64,000 nt of DNA from Methylomonas sp. (GTDB lineage: Bacteria > Pseudomonadota > Gammaproteobacteria > Methylococcales > Methylomonadaceae), in NCBI GenBank assembly GCA_026988155.1, contig JALSLW010000053.1, positions 43,066-107,065 of the forward strand, read 5' to 3'. The notes below the pieces were generated by a model. The model was not told the DNA's origin. It saw nothing but the letters and a program-made list of their open reading frames with translations, and made no database searches. Every line of letters begins with the position of its first letter. Position 1 is the first letter of the stretch. This document shows, in pieces, positions 40,816 through 48,866 of the stretch. The position numbers and the translations under genes are program-made.

Positions 40816-41472
40816 TTATTTGCTCAAAAAACCGCTGTTTTGCAAAAACTCTTCAGTGACTGTGCATGATTTTGCAGCAGCCTCCCCTTTCATCAATCTT
40901 TCCATATATCTTGCCAGCAAATCCACTTCAAGATTAACTGCTTTGCCTGCAGCCAATTCACCCAGAGTTGTTTCTTTTAAAGTATGCGGCACTATATTGA
41001 CGTTAAACAGCGCACCATCCACATCGTTAACAGTCAAGCTTACCCCGTTAATGCAGATAGAACCTTTTTCTGCTATATATTTAGCTATATTATCAGGTGC
41101 TTTAAATTTGTAACGATAAGAGCGGCCATCCTGATGTTTTGAAACAACTGTCCCCAGTCCGTCCACGTGACCACTGACAATATGTCCGCCCAGTCGGGTT
41201 GACGGTGTCAATGCCAACTCTAAATTGACGGCAGTGCCGGTACGCGCACCTTTTAAACTGGTTCTTGCAATCGTTTCATTTGAAACATCTGCACAAAAAT
41301 AATGTGCACCCAACTCAATCGCAGTGAGACACACACCGTTAACAGCAATGCTATCACCCAGACCGGCCCCCTCAAGATCCAGCTTTCCGGTTTCTATTTT
41401 TAACCGAAAATCACCGCCTTTTGGTTCAACGGCTACTATCTTTCCTACTGCTAAAATTATTCCTGTAAACAT
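40816..41472 (-). CDS. ribE: riboflavin synthase alpha chain
   Basis: This enzyme dismutates two lumazine molecules to riboflavin. The 218 residues hold two homologous lumazine-binding halves, each with an MFTG/SGHV-type start: MFTGIILAVGKI at the N-terminus and LGGHIVSGHVDGLG near residue 95. GDSIAVNGVCLT and GSICINGVSLTVND are the paired signatures. It lies 2 nt after ribD. Called ribC in enterobacteria. Confidence 0.96.
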   Translation of the reverse strand: MFTGIILAVGKIVAVEPKGGDFRLKIETGKLDLEGAGLGDSIAVNGVCLTAIELGAHYFCADVSNETIARTSLKGARTGTAVNLELALTPSTRLGGHIVSGHVDGLGTVVSKHQDGRSYRYKFKAPDNIAKYIAEKGSICINGVSLTVNDVDGALFNVNIVPHTLKETTLGELAAGKAVNLEVDLLARYMERLMKGEAAAKSCTVTEEFLQNSGFLSK

Positions 41473-41474
41473 TT

Positions 41475-42566
41475 TTACTCTGCTACTGTAAAAGTCAGCT
41501 TTAAATCAGCACCTACCTGCCTGACAGCTGTCATATTCAATTGTATTTTATCAGCCATGTTTTGCATGGCAGGCAAATTAAATAACCCTCGTCCCTGGTC
41601 GCCCAAAATGCAGGGTGCCATATAGACCACCCATTCATCAACTAGATTAGCATCCAGCAAAGCACCATTTAGAATAGCGCCCGTTTCTACTAACACGCTA
41701 TTAATCTGCCTCTGGCCTAACAAGGCCATCACAGCGTTTAAATCTAATCGCCCATTATTATCATTGAGCTGAAAAACTTCAAACCCGGCCTTTTCTAGAT
41801 TGTCTATTTTTTGCCTATCAGAGTTGCAAGTCAGAATCCATGTTTCTCCTGCCAGGCCTTGCATCTTACATTTTACTGGCATGTTTAAATCAGTATCAAG
41901 GATTACCCTGACAGGCTGAGCAACCACCTCTTCCAGTCTTACATTCATTGAAGGGTCATCAGCCAGAACGGTATTAATCCCCGTTAAAATGGCTGAGCTT
42001 TCGGCTCTCAATCGCTGCACATCAGCTCTGGATTCAGCCGAAGTAATCCATTTGCTTTCCCCGGATGCCATTGCAGTACGGCCATCTAAACTCATCGCAA
42101 TTTTACTGCGTACGAATGGCAAGCCTGTAGTCATTCGCTTAATAAAGCCTTTATTCAGCTCTGCAGCCTCTGCCTTTAGCAGTCCGCATTCAACACTCAT
42201 CCCTGTATCCAGCATTTTTTTTATGCCACGCCCCGCAACCAATGGATTAGGGTCTTGCATGGCTATCACCGTTCGGCTAATGCCCGCATCTATCAAAGCA
42301 TCACAGCAGGGGCCCGTTTTTCCTGTGTGACTGCATGGTTCCAGCGTAACATAGGCTGTCGCTCCTTTAGCATTGTCAACCTGGCTTAAGGCATTCACTT
42401 CCGCATGCCCTAAACCCGCTTTCACATGCCAGCCTTCAGCAATGACTTTGTTATCTTTAACTAAAACACAGCCTACTCTCGGATTAGGGTCTGTAGTGTA
42501 TCTCCCCTTTTCGGCCAGTTTTAATGCCCGCGCCATATAGACAGCATCTTGCTTCGACTTTATCAT
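41475..42566 (-). CDS. ribD: bifunctional pyrimidine deaminase/reductase RibD
   Basis: It carries out the second and third steps of riboflavin synthesis. The N-terminal deaminase (1-145) has the zinc site GHAEVNAL and [16 protein letters not shown]. The C-terminal reductase (about 150-363) has [18 protein letters not shown] and the NADPH-binding [12 protein letters not shown]. The 363-residue length is normal. It overlaps nrdR by 4 nt (ATGA) and heads the riboflavin genes. No FMN riboswitch is seen upstream. Confidence 0.96.
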   Translation of the reverse strand: MIKSKQDAVYMARALKLAEKGRYTTDPNPRVGCVLVKDNKVIAEGWHVKAGLGHAEVNALSQVDNAKGATAYVTLEPCSHTGKTGPCCDALIDAGISRTVIAMQDPNPLVAGRGIKKMLDTGMSVECGLLKAEAAELNKGFIKRMTTGLPFVRSKIAMSLDGRTAMASGESKWITSAESRADVQRLRAESSAILTGINTVLADDPSMNVRLEEVVAQPVRVILDTDLNMPVKCKMQGLAGETWILTCNSDRQKIDNLEKAGFEVFQLNDNNGRLDLNAVMALLGQRQINSVLVETGAILNGALLDANLVDEWVVYMAPCILGDQGRGLFNLPAMQNMADKIQLNMTAVRQVGADLKLTFTVAE

Positions 42567-43012
42567 TTTTGCATGGATTCAATGATCTGAGTAAACTCAT
42601 TCACATCTTGAAAACTGCGATAAACCGAAGCAAAGCGTACAAAAGCCACGTGGTCCAATGCTCTAAGTTCTTTCATAACCAATTCACCCAGTCCATTAGC
42701 AGAAATTTCTCTATCTCCCATAGTTGTCATAGTCTTCTTAATCCTGCTAATTGCGGCTTCTATATCTTCACTATTTACAGGGCGTTTTTCCAACGCTCGC
42801 AGCATACCCAAGCGAAGTTTTTTCTCATTAAAAGACTCGCGTGCCCCATCCCGTTTAATAATTTTAGGCAGGGTTAACTCGGCTACTTCATAAGTGGTAA
42901 AGCGCTCTTTACAGGAAGCACACTCCCGCCTCCTTCGCACCTGATCTCCCTCGCTCGCCAACCGAGAGTCAACGACCCGTGTATCTTGGGTGGCACAAAA
43001 AGGACATCGCAT
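42563..43012 (-). CDS. nrdR: ribonucleotide reductase transcriptional repressor NrdR
   Basis: A zinc and ATP/dATP-sensing repressor of nrd operons. The 149 residues have a zinc ribbon with Cys3, Cys6, Cys31 and Cys34 ([19 protein letters not shown]) followed by an ATP-cone domain (about 47-137, [16 protein letters not shown]). It precedes ribD, as in many gammaproteobacteria. No ribonucleotide reductase gene lies in the window. Confidence 0.97.
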   Translation of the reverse strand: MRCPFCATQDTRVVDSRLASEGDQVRRRRECASCKERFTTYEVAELTLPKIIKRDGARESFNEKKLRLGMLRALEKRPVNSEDIEAAISRIKKTMTTMGDREISANGLGELVMKELRALDHVAFVRFASVYRSFQDVNEFTQIIESMQK

Positions 43013-43121
43013 ATTTTACCTAAATTCTTACTGGAGACAACAAAAGCCCTACATTTTATACCAAAAAAACATCCGCCACTAAAATTGTTGGCTATACTGT
43101 CTTGCTAATTTCACAAAACAC

Positions 43122-43793
43122 ATGCATTCACTTATGACAGAAACTGAAGGTGTCATTAAATACCGCTTAGATCACCAGGATCAGCCCATTGATAAAAATA
43201 TTTCAATCTCTGAAATAAATGCCTGGCGAACTCTGCTATTTAAATTGCAATTGATAGGACAAATTGAAAACAGATATGAAGGCTATGGTTTTGGCAATAT
43301 CAGCCAGCGAATTAACCGGCCAGATTCAGATGACACACAGTTTATAATTAGCGGCACACAGACTGGCGGTATTGAATCTTTATCTAGACAGCATTATTCT
43401 CAAGTTATAATGGCCAACCCGCTTAAAAATCACATTCGCTCCATCGGAGAAATGCCTCCCTCCTCTGAAGCATTAACCCATGCCAGCGTCTATCAGCAAG
43501 ATAAAGCCAAACAGACAGTTATACATGTACACTGTCCGGAAATTTGGAATAATACTCAGCAGTTAAGTCTCTGTTTCACCTCTGCAGATATTGCTTATGG
43601 AACACCTGAAATGGCGATTGAAGTTCAACGGCTATTACAGACAGAGAAACTGAAAGCCAAGAAAATATTTAGCATGCTCGGTCATAAAGACGGCATTATT
43701 GCTTTTTCTGACAATATGGGAAAAACAGCCTGCAACATCATAAAAACCTTTAAAAAAGCTGTTCAGCTTGAACAAACTGCACTTTATAGCTAA
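43122..43793 (+). CDS. class II aldolase/adducin-family protein
   Basis: A 223-residue protein with the class II aldolase fold. The metal ligands His135 and His137 (VIHVHCPEIW) and His188 (LGHKDG), plus the acidic Glu116 (PPSSEALTH), line up with the FucA-type zinc site, so it may be catalytically active. The N-terminal YGFGNISQRI matches the G-N-x-S phosphate-binding loop. The substrate is not evident; the methionine-salvage gene neighbours of MtnB are absent. Met1 (43122) or Met5 (43134) could be the start. It is divergent from nrdR and 33 nt upstream of the glutaredoxin gene. Confidence 0.8.
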   Translation: MHSLMTETEGVIKYRLDHQDQPIDKNISISEINAWRTLLFKLQLIGQIENRYEGYGFGNISQRINRPDSDDTQFIISGTQTGGIESLSRQHYSQVIMANPLKNHIRSIGEMPPSSEALTHASVYQQDKAKQTVIHVHCPEIWNNTQQLSLCFTSADIAYGTPEMAIEVQRLLQTEKLKAKKIFSMLGHKDGIIAFSDNMGKTACNIIKTFKKAVQLEQTALYS

Positions 43794-43826
43794 AATATAT
43801 AACCATATCATAATATATTAATAACC

Positions 43827-44078
43827 ATGCCAGAAATACTTATTTACACCTCCAACTTCTGCCCTTATTGCACTATGGCAAAAAGACTTTTGACAAAAAA
43901 AGGGGCTGCCTATTCAGAAATCAATGTTGACTCTAAACCAGGTTTACGCGAAGAAATGATGCAAAAAACCAGACGCAGAACAGTCCCCCAGATTTACATC
44001 GGTAAACGGCACATAGGCGGCTTTGATGATTTACATGCTTTAGAATTGAAAAATGAATTAGATGTCTTACTAGTGTAA
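43827..44078 (+). CDS. grxC: glutaredoxin 3
   Basis: A small dithiol glutaredoxin that uses glutathione to reduce disulfides. The 83 residues include the active site CPYC (Cys12, Cys15) and the GSH-binding TVPQIYIGKRHIGGFDDL. It is followed by a bidirectional terminator shared with the converging VPxPAA gene. Confidence 0.96.
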   Translation: MPEILIYTSNFCPYCTMAKRLLTKKGAAYSEINVDSKPGLREEMMQKTRRRTVPQIYIGKRHIGGFDDLHALELKNELDVLLV

Positions 44079-44148
44079 CTTTAAATGTAAAAGCATAACT
44101 ATCGAATAAGAGCGAATATAGTTATTTGCAACACCCCCCTTCCTTGAG

Positions 44149-44183
44149 AAAAAGAGAGGGAGCCAAGACCTCCCTCTCTTTTA
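44149..44183. terminator. bidirectional terminator
   Basis: AAAAGAGAGGGAG and CTCCCTCTCTTTT pair over 13 bp with a 7 nt loop, ending in T runs on both strands. It separates grxC (plus) from the converging minus-strand accessory cluster. Confidence 0.9.
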
Positions 44184-44209
44184 GAGCGCGAAACTTTAAA
44201 TATTTTGCG

Positions 44210-44728
44210 TTATGCTATTTTTCTCCGGCCAAAACCGATCAAGGCAAACATACCCGACGCCATAAACCAAATGGCGGCGGGGACAGGTACAGGGCTTGCA
44301 TCAGTGCCGACAGCAGAAATTGTTGCAACATATGTGCTTAATGAATCTGTTGCCCCGCCTAATGCAACAGAATATACAGCATTTGCTATTGCTGAAAAGC
44401 TGAAGGATACTGATGCTTCTCCCGATCCTGTTGCTGGTGCAAGTAACAAAGGGGCACCAACAACATTGAATGAATCGTCTAGCACAACCATTGACAGAGA
44501 GTCGAAGTTATCAATCACTGGCGATAAAACAGTACCTATATCTGTTAAAACGGCCAAATATTCTCCGCCCATTTCAACCTCAAAGGTTTCCATAATTGAT
44601 AAGGTAGCCGGATTACCTAAAGTGCCAGGTACCGTACCTGCAGAACTAAATACCATTGCCTGAGCTGATTGCATCGATGCAATCGCTAGAAGACAAATGA
44701 CAAATGCTTGTTTAAAGTTATTGAACAT
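44210..44728 (-). CDS. exosortase substrate, VPxPAA/PEP-CTERM-type surface protein
   Basis: A 172-residue exported protein. It has a signal peptide (cut near AQA-M, residue 24) and a middle beta-rich region with no recognised domain. The C-terminal sorting signal VPVPAAIWFMASGMFALIGFGRRKIA holds the motif, a membrane segment and an RRK basic tail. Such tails are recognised by exosortase (EpsH) and the protein is released or anchored at the surface. No exosortase is encoded here. An AGAGGTGA ribosome binding site precedes the ATG. It lies at the end of the accessory cluster, 233 bp after the coiled-coil gene. Confidence 0.87.
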   Translation of the reverse strand: MFNNFKQAFVICLLAIASMQSAQAMVFSSAGTVPGTLGNPATLSIMETFEVEMGGEYLAVLTDIGTVLSPVIDNFDSLSMVVLDDSFNVVGAPLLLAPATGSGEASVSFSFSAIANAVYSVALGGATDSLSTYVATISAVGTDASPVPVPAAIWFMASGMFALIGFGRRKIA

Positions 44729-44961
44729 CTTTCACCTCTATTACTTTTTAAGTTAACCTACCAGTCCTTTAGTCTAGTTATTACTTTTAAATTTAAATTA
44801 CAACCTATCCCTATCATTAGAGAGGTAAAATTAATAATATACTAATAACCTGCCCTTAATATAATATATCAACCTATTATTACAGCAATATTAAATATTT
44901 ATTAAATTAATACTATAAATACTGTATCAATTAATTACTTCAGAAACTAGCAGTCAACTTA

Positions 44962-45597
44962 TTATTTTAAATTTAAACTAACTGCTTCCTGGTATTCTTC
45001 CGCACGGATTTTATCTTCATATTCCTGCACAATTCTTTCCATTTCCACACTTTTGAATTGCAACAGACCTTCTGATTGCAAAAGCCCATCAAAAGTCCCT
45101 TTGTTCTGATAGCGTTCTAACAGCTCATTTGCAGCAGCAATCAGTTTACTATTGTGATTACTGCAGAGCTGTAACTGCTGACTAGTAGCTTTATGTTCTC
45201 CCTGCAACATTACCCACTGAGCCTTTATTTGATTATTTTGCAGCCTAAGCACTTTATATTTTTCCACCACTTCCTCTAACTTACTAAAGGTCTGTTGCTG
45301 CCGCACCTGCATTTGCTTATTGCTGCCTTGCTGTCTAGCCAATCTTTTACTGATTTTTTTGCCATCAGTTTCCAGCACCGCATTCTGCTTTGTTAAACGG
45401 CTAACCTTATCCAGCAGTTTTGCATTTTCAGCTTTCAATGTATCGCGCTCCTGAGATGCTTGACGCACCATGCCCTGCAACTTTACAAGCATTTTACTAT
45501 TGCCTCCGGCTGAAGCTTCACGTACGCCTGCATCGGCAAATGCACACCAAAATATAAAAGATGACAAATACATCAGCACTACTACTCTTTTTAACAT
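44962..45597 (-). CDS. exported coiled-coil protein of unknown function
   Basis: The start at 45597 has an AAGGGGGGG ribosome binding site; an earlier in-frame ATG at 45624 lies inside the porin gene and lacks one. The product has 211 residues. It begins with a signal peptide (MLKRVVVLMYLSSFIFWCAFADAG) and continues as a long heptad-rich coiled coil (about 35-165, MVRQASQERDTLKAENAKLL) with a second helical part. The position after ExbB-ExbD-TonB-porin recalls the DUF3450-type coiled-coil proteins of other TonB clusters, but the sequence family is not recognised. Probably periplasmic. Confidence 0.8.
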   Translation of the reverse strand: MLKRVVVLMYLSSFIFWCAFADAGVREASAGGNSKMLVKLQGMVRQASQERDTLKAENAKLLDKVSRLTKQNAVLETDGKKISKRLARQQGSNKQMQVRQQQTFSKLEEVVEKYKVLRLQNNQIKAQWVMLQGEHKATSQQLQLCSNHNSKLIAAANELLERYQNKGTFDGLLQSEGLLQFKSVEMERIVQEYEDKIRAEEYQEAVSLNLK

Positions 45598-45610
45598 ATC
45601 CCCCCCTTGA

Positions 45611-47329
45611 TTAGAATTTAGCATTAAAATCTATTAACAGCACATCAATACCAATATTAGGCCCATCAATCTGATCAGTACTCATCCATTTGGCACTTAG
45701 CCAGGCATTATCCATCACACCATAGTTAGCACCAATAACCCAGCCTTTAGCATTAGTGCCGCCTAAATGAAAATCAGAATCGGTAAATGCATCCAGCACA
45801 GCATCGCTTTCAATATATTTATAAGCGGCATAGGTGTTCCACCGCCCAGACTGCAGAACTGATGGCCAGCCCAGGTCAAGACGTACCTGCCAAGCACTGG
45901 TACGCCCTTCAAGATCAGGGTTGCTATAAACTGTACCGCCACCTACCCTTTTTAAAATATCCTCCTTGTCAAACGCTAAGTTTTTCGCATAATCACCAGT
46001 CAATTTGACATGAATTGGAGCAAACATGGACAAATCGTAAGAAGCTGTGATATTCAATATTTCAAATTCTGCAGCCAGGCCGAACTGCTGCGGATCATTA
46101 TTAGTAAATTGATCACCATAACAAATAGCAGCCATGCTATTGCCTTTCTGCAAATACTGCGGTACGGACGAATCCCTATTTGCATCTTCAAAACTGCACA
46201 ACTGTTCTGGACCGCCAGCTCTTCCTGGTCTGGCTTCTGTATTAAGGTACTTATAAAAAGCCACATTAACCGATGCTTTATCCTGATTTCCAAACGCCCA
46301 GTCAGCCCCAACCTGACCGCCTACCATCCACTTATCCTTGGAACTGAGTTCAAACTCTTCTAAAGGAAACCCACCCAAAGTCATATATATGCTTGCACCT
46401 TGGTCTTCTGAATCAGAATGACTATCAACCTTAGCCAGGCTATAGCGAAAAGTAGATGCAAAACCTTCAAAGCTCAAATCCCTATCAAATATCATATCCG
46501 TTGATCTAAATGGATTGGCAATTCGTCCGCCTTGCAAGGTCAACCAGTTGTAGGCACTACTGTCCACTCCTTCATATTTTAGAAAAGCACGGTCTATATT
46601 AAAATCAAATTTCCCTCCTGTATTGCCTAAGGTCTGATTAGTTGAAACCGGATCCTTAATGTTTCCAGTAGCCAAACGCAAATTTGCTTCCAAACCTTCC
46701 GTTACTTTTGCTTTAAGTCCTAATCGAAAACGTGCTCGAAAACGGTCTCTGTCTTTATTGATATTTTGCAGCCCGGATGAACTTCCAAATCCCTTATTTT
46801 TATTAACTGCCAGGTAATCATTTACACTGGACGTGGATGACAGTGCCGGATTAACAAAATTTGATTCTGCAAAATGATCATGCTCATAGCGCAGCCGCAT
46901 ATCACCATATATTTTAAATCTGCGCGTCCAGTCAGGCAGTGCATCAGGTACTCCCCATTGCTTAGTCTTTGCTTCCTGCAGCACATCGGCAACCACATCT
47001 TGGCGCAGGTCTGCCCGCACCTGCTGACGAATCTGGTCACGTACAAATTCTGGCACATAAGGCACTCGCACCACATCAGGCTCTACTATATCGGCCTCAG
47101 TCGCTAACTTTGCCTGCTGTTCGGCATCTCGCTCGGCTTGCCGGATCATCTGCTTAGCACTTTCCTTAGTTAACACGCCTTGCTTAACCAGCAAATTAAT
47201 TAAATTGCTAGTAGTGTTCCGCAATTTTATCAGCTCTTCTTTTTCGCCGGCCTGAACCGTAGATAGCAATGAAAAAATTGCTACTGTCAAAAACGTTCTA
47301 GTAAAACCTTTTGCTTTAATTTGATTCAT
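45611..47329 (-). CDS. putative outer-membrane porin (Porin_5-like)
   Basis: A 572-residue beta-barrel protein. The signal peptide ends at VQA-G (residue 27). A short periplasmic helical region follows (LIKLRNTTSNLINLLVKQGVLTKESAKQMIRQAERDAEQQAK). Residues from about 130 on are a barrel with alternating strands and the terminal phenylalanine ISV-type signal LLIDFNAKF. The helical start plus barrel is typical of the 'putative porin' family. It lies 5 nt after tonB. A TonB-linked uptake or export role is inferred from position only; it has no plug domain or clear TonB box. Confidence 0.85.
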   Translation of the reverse strand: MNQIKAKGFTRTFLTVAIFSLLSTVQAGEKEELIKLRNTTSNLINLLVKQGVLTKESAKQMIRQAERDAEQQAKLATEADIVEPDVVRVPYVPEFVRDQIRQQVRADLRQDVVADVLQEAKTKQWGVPDALPDWTRRFKIYGDMRLRYEHDHFAESNFVNPALSSTSSVNDYLAVNKNKGFGSSSGLQNINKDRDRFRARFRLGLKAKVTEGLEANLRLATGNIKDPVSTNQTLGNTGGKFDFNIDRAFLKYEGVDSSAYNWLTLQGGRIANPFRSTDMIFDRDLSFEGFASTFRYSLAKVDSHSDSEDQGASIYMTLGGFPLEEFELSSKDKWMVGGQVGADWAFGNQDKASVNVAFYKYLNTEARPGRAGGPEQLCSFEDANRDSSVPQYLQKGNSMAAICYGDQFTNNDPQQFGLAAEFEILNITASYDLSMFAPIHVKLTGDYAKNLAFDKEDILKRVGGGTVYSNPDLEGRTSAWQVRLDLGWPSVLQSGRWNTYAAYKYIESDAVLDAFTDSDFHLGGTNAKGWVIGANYGVMDNAWLSAKWMSTDQIDGPNIGIDVLLIDFNAKF

Positions 47330-47334
47330 GCTGC

Positions 47335-47988
47335 TTACATTCTTGAAGTGATCTTTAATTTAACAGGCTGTTTCATGCCCACTGGCGGCGCATCGCTAAT
47401 GCGCTCCAATTGGCTTAATACAGCAAGAATAACGTCGTCCGTTTTTTTATTGCCGCTGCTGCGGTGTAACTTATATTTTAATACCGACCCATCTACATCC
47501 AGCCAGACACTGATATAGGCTGAATAGGCTCTGCGACGCAACTCATCCCGTTCCATCATTACATCCAGAATTGCGTTCTTAACAATCCCTGCATACCAGG
47601 CATTTGGATTTCCCGCCAACAGGCTGCGCCCCCCCTTTCTGGCCGCTAAACCGAAACCGTCTGCTCCTGCACTGCCATCAGCATCCAGCCCAAGACTTTC
47701 AGCAGGAGCTTCATCAGAAACATCAGGTAAATTTTCCGGTTCCGGCTCTGGTTCCACCTGCTCTTCAATCTCTGGCTCCGGGGGTGGAGGCTCATCCTGA
47801 GGAGGGGGCGGAGGGGGTGGCGGAGGGGGTTTAAATAATGTGATTTTCTGAACCTTTGGTCCTTTTTTTTCAGGTTTGTCATCAACAAACCCCTGAATAA
47901 AATTTACCACGCCATAAACAATGGCTACAACCAGAACAATACCAATAGCCCGAGGCAAATACACCCGATAATGATTCTTCTTACTCAT
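47335..47988 (-). CDS. TonB-family energy transducer
   Basis: A 217-residue TonB-like protein. It has one N-terminal membrane anchor (11-33), a ten-proline run (54-63) followed by Pro/Glu-rich EPEPEPE text that would span the periplasm, and a C-terminal TonB domain (about 125-215) with YSAYISVWLDVDGSVLKYKLHRSSGN. It follows exbD by 9 nt and precedes the porin. It lies in a dedicated cluster and not next to a classical TonB receptor, so its partner is likely a product of this locus. Confidence 0.9.
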   Translation of the reverse strand: MSKKNHYRVYLPRAIGIVLVVAIVYGVVNFIQGFVDDKPEKKGPKVQKITLFKPPPPPPPPPPQDEPPPPEPEIEEQVEPEPEPENLPDVSDEAPAESLGLDADGSAGADGFGLAARKGGRSLLAGNPNAWYAGIVKNAILDVMMERDELRRRAYSAYISVWLDVDGSVLKYKLHRSSGNKKTDDVILAVLSQLERISDAPPVGMKQPVKLKITSRM

Positions 47989-47997
47989 GCTCTAAAT

Positions 47998-48402
47998 CTA
48001 CTTAACCAACTTCTGGGTAACTAAGCCAATTTGGGTGATTTCCAAACGTCCCAGCAAATCTAAAACACTGACCACATGCTGATACTGCACACCTGAATCT
48101 CCTTTAATCACAACCGGCAAAGCGGGGTTAACCGCTTTATATTGCATTAGCGTAGACTCCAGCTGTTCCATAGAAACAGGATAAGTATCCAAAAAAATTG
48201 TGCCATCAGCCATTATAGTAATAGCTTTGGTCTGCGGTTTAGATAAACTCGGCGTATTGCTGGCTTTAGGCAGATTAACCGTAATTCCCTGTACTGCCGC
48301 AGTGGTCATAAGAATAAATACAATGAGCAATACATAGGCTACATCCAGCATTGGAGTCACATTGATTTCATCATAGACTTCAATTTCTTCTTTATATCTC
48401 AT
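47998..48402 (-). CDS. ExbD/TolR-family proton-channel subunit
   Basis: A 134-residue inner-membrane protein. The single N-terminal helix carries the essential membrane aspartate Asp20 (NVTPMLDVAYVLLIVFIL), followed by a periplasmic ExbD domain. It should form the proton channel with the ExbB-domain protein encoded upstream. The two genes are separated by 464 bp containing mobile repeats, which is unusual for exbB-exbD pairs. Confidence 0.93.
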   Translation of the reverse strand: MRYKEEIEVYDEINVTPMLDVAYVLLIVFILMTTAAVQGITVNLPKASNTPSLSKPQTKAITIMADGTIFLDTYPVSMEQLESTLMQYKAVNPALPVVIKGDSGVQYQHVVSVLDLLGRLEITQIGLVTQKLVK

Positions 48403-48522
48403 AATTTAACCTGCTTAGTATAAAATTTTTAAAATAAAATGGGCTTAATTACTATAGCTACAAGTCCCCCCCATAAGCTTAGAAAAACTGATTAAGCCCA
48501 CATTCAAGGTTACGTCCACTGG

Positions 48523-48667
48523 CTTTAAATAAATCAGTTGTGCACGGATTTTTCACAAAACCCTGAAGCGAAATACACTCATCCATTTGGTGAATAGTAA
48601 AAAACTGGATTAAAATGTTAATTCAACAAGTTACAGTTAAACTAAGCTTTCAACTGATTTATTTAGG
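48523..48667. repeat. MITE-like family, short copy in opposite orientation
   Basis: Terminal repeats TTTAAATAAATCAGTTG (48524-48540) and CAACTGATTTATTTAGG (48651-48667) are inverted. Read in reverse, it follows the full element at 82-321 closely: AGTTGA...AACTGTAACTTGTTGAAT...CTATTTCGCTTC-GGTTTTGTGAAAAATC...CCGTGCACAACTGATTT. It lacks the central hairpin of about 95 bp. Confidence 0.8.
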
Positions 48668-48738
48668 TTTAATCTATTAATCGCCATTTTTAGACAGATT
48701 TCCCACAAAACATCTATCCACAGGCTTTTTTTGTATTT

Positions 48739-48860
48739 GGGTTAATCCATCCAAAAGCTCTAGTACCATAAGAACCATCTCCTTAGAGGAGGGAGGGATA
48801 GTTAAGAGATGGCTATGAAGCATGGTAAAAAAAAACCAGAACTTTTGGAACGATTAACCC
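48739..48860. repeat. 122 bp imperfect palindrome after the exbB stop
   Basis: The outer arms GGGTTAATC-x-TCCAAAAG-CTCT (48739 on) and their counterpart ending at 48860 enclose further nested pairs: TACCAT/ATGGTA and CCATCTCCTTA/TTAAGAGATGG. It starts 6 nt after the stop codon of the exbB-type gene, so it would fold at the 3' end of that message or between the two cistrons. Confidence 0.75.
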
Positions 48861-48866
48861 AGTCTA

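Larger units (their letters stand above)
48403..48866. other. 464 bp repeat-filled gap inside the exbB-exbD pair
   Basis: It contains a MITE-like copy (48523-48667), a 16 bp fragment identical to its interior (48695-48710) and a large palindrome (48739-48860). About 120 bp nearest exbD is AT-rich DNA without recognised features. No ORF with a ribosome binding site is seen. Confidence 0.75.

Noticed and set aside
42567..43121. FMN riboswitch in front of the riboflavin genes
   Set aside because: ribD overlaps nrdR and the region upstream of nrdR is only about 110 bp with no conserved RFN-element segments; the 74 bp before ribH is also too short.
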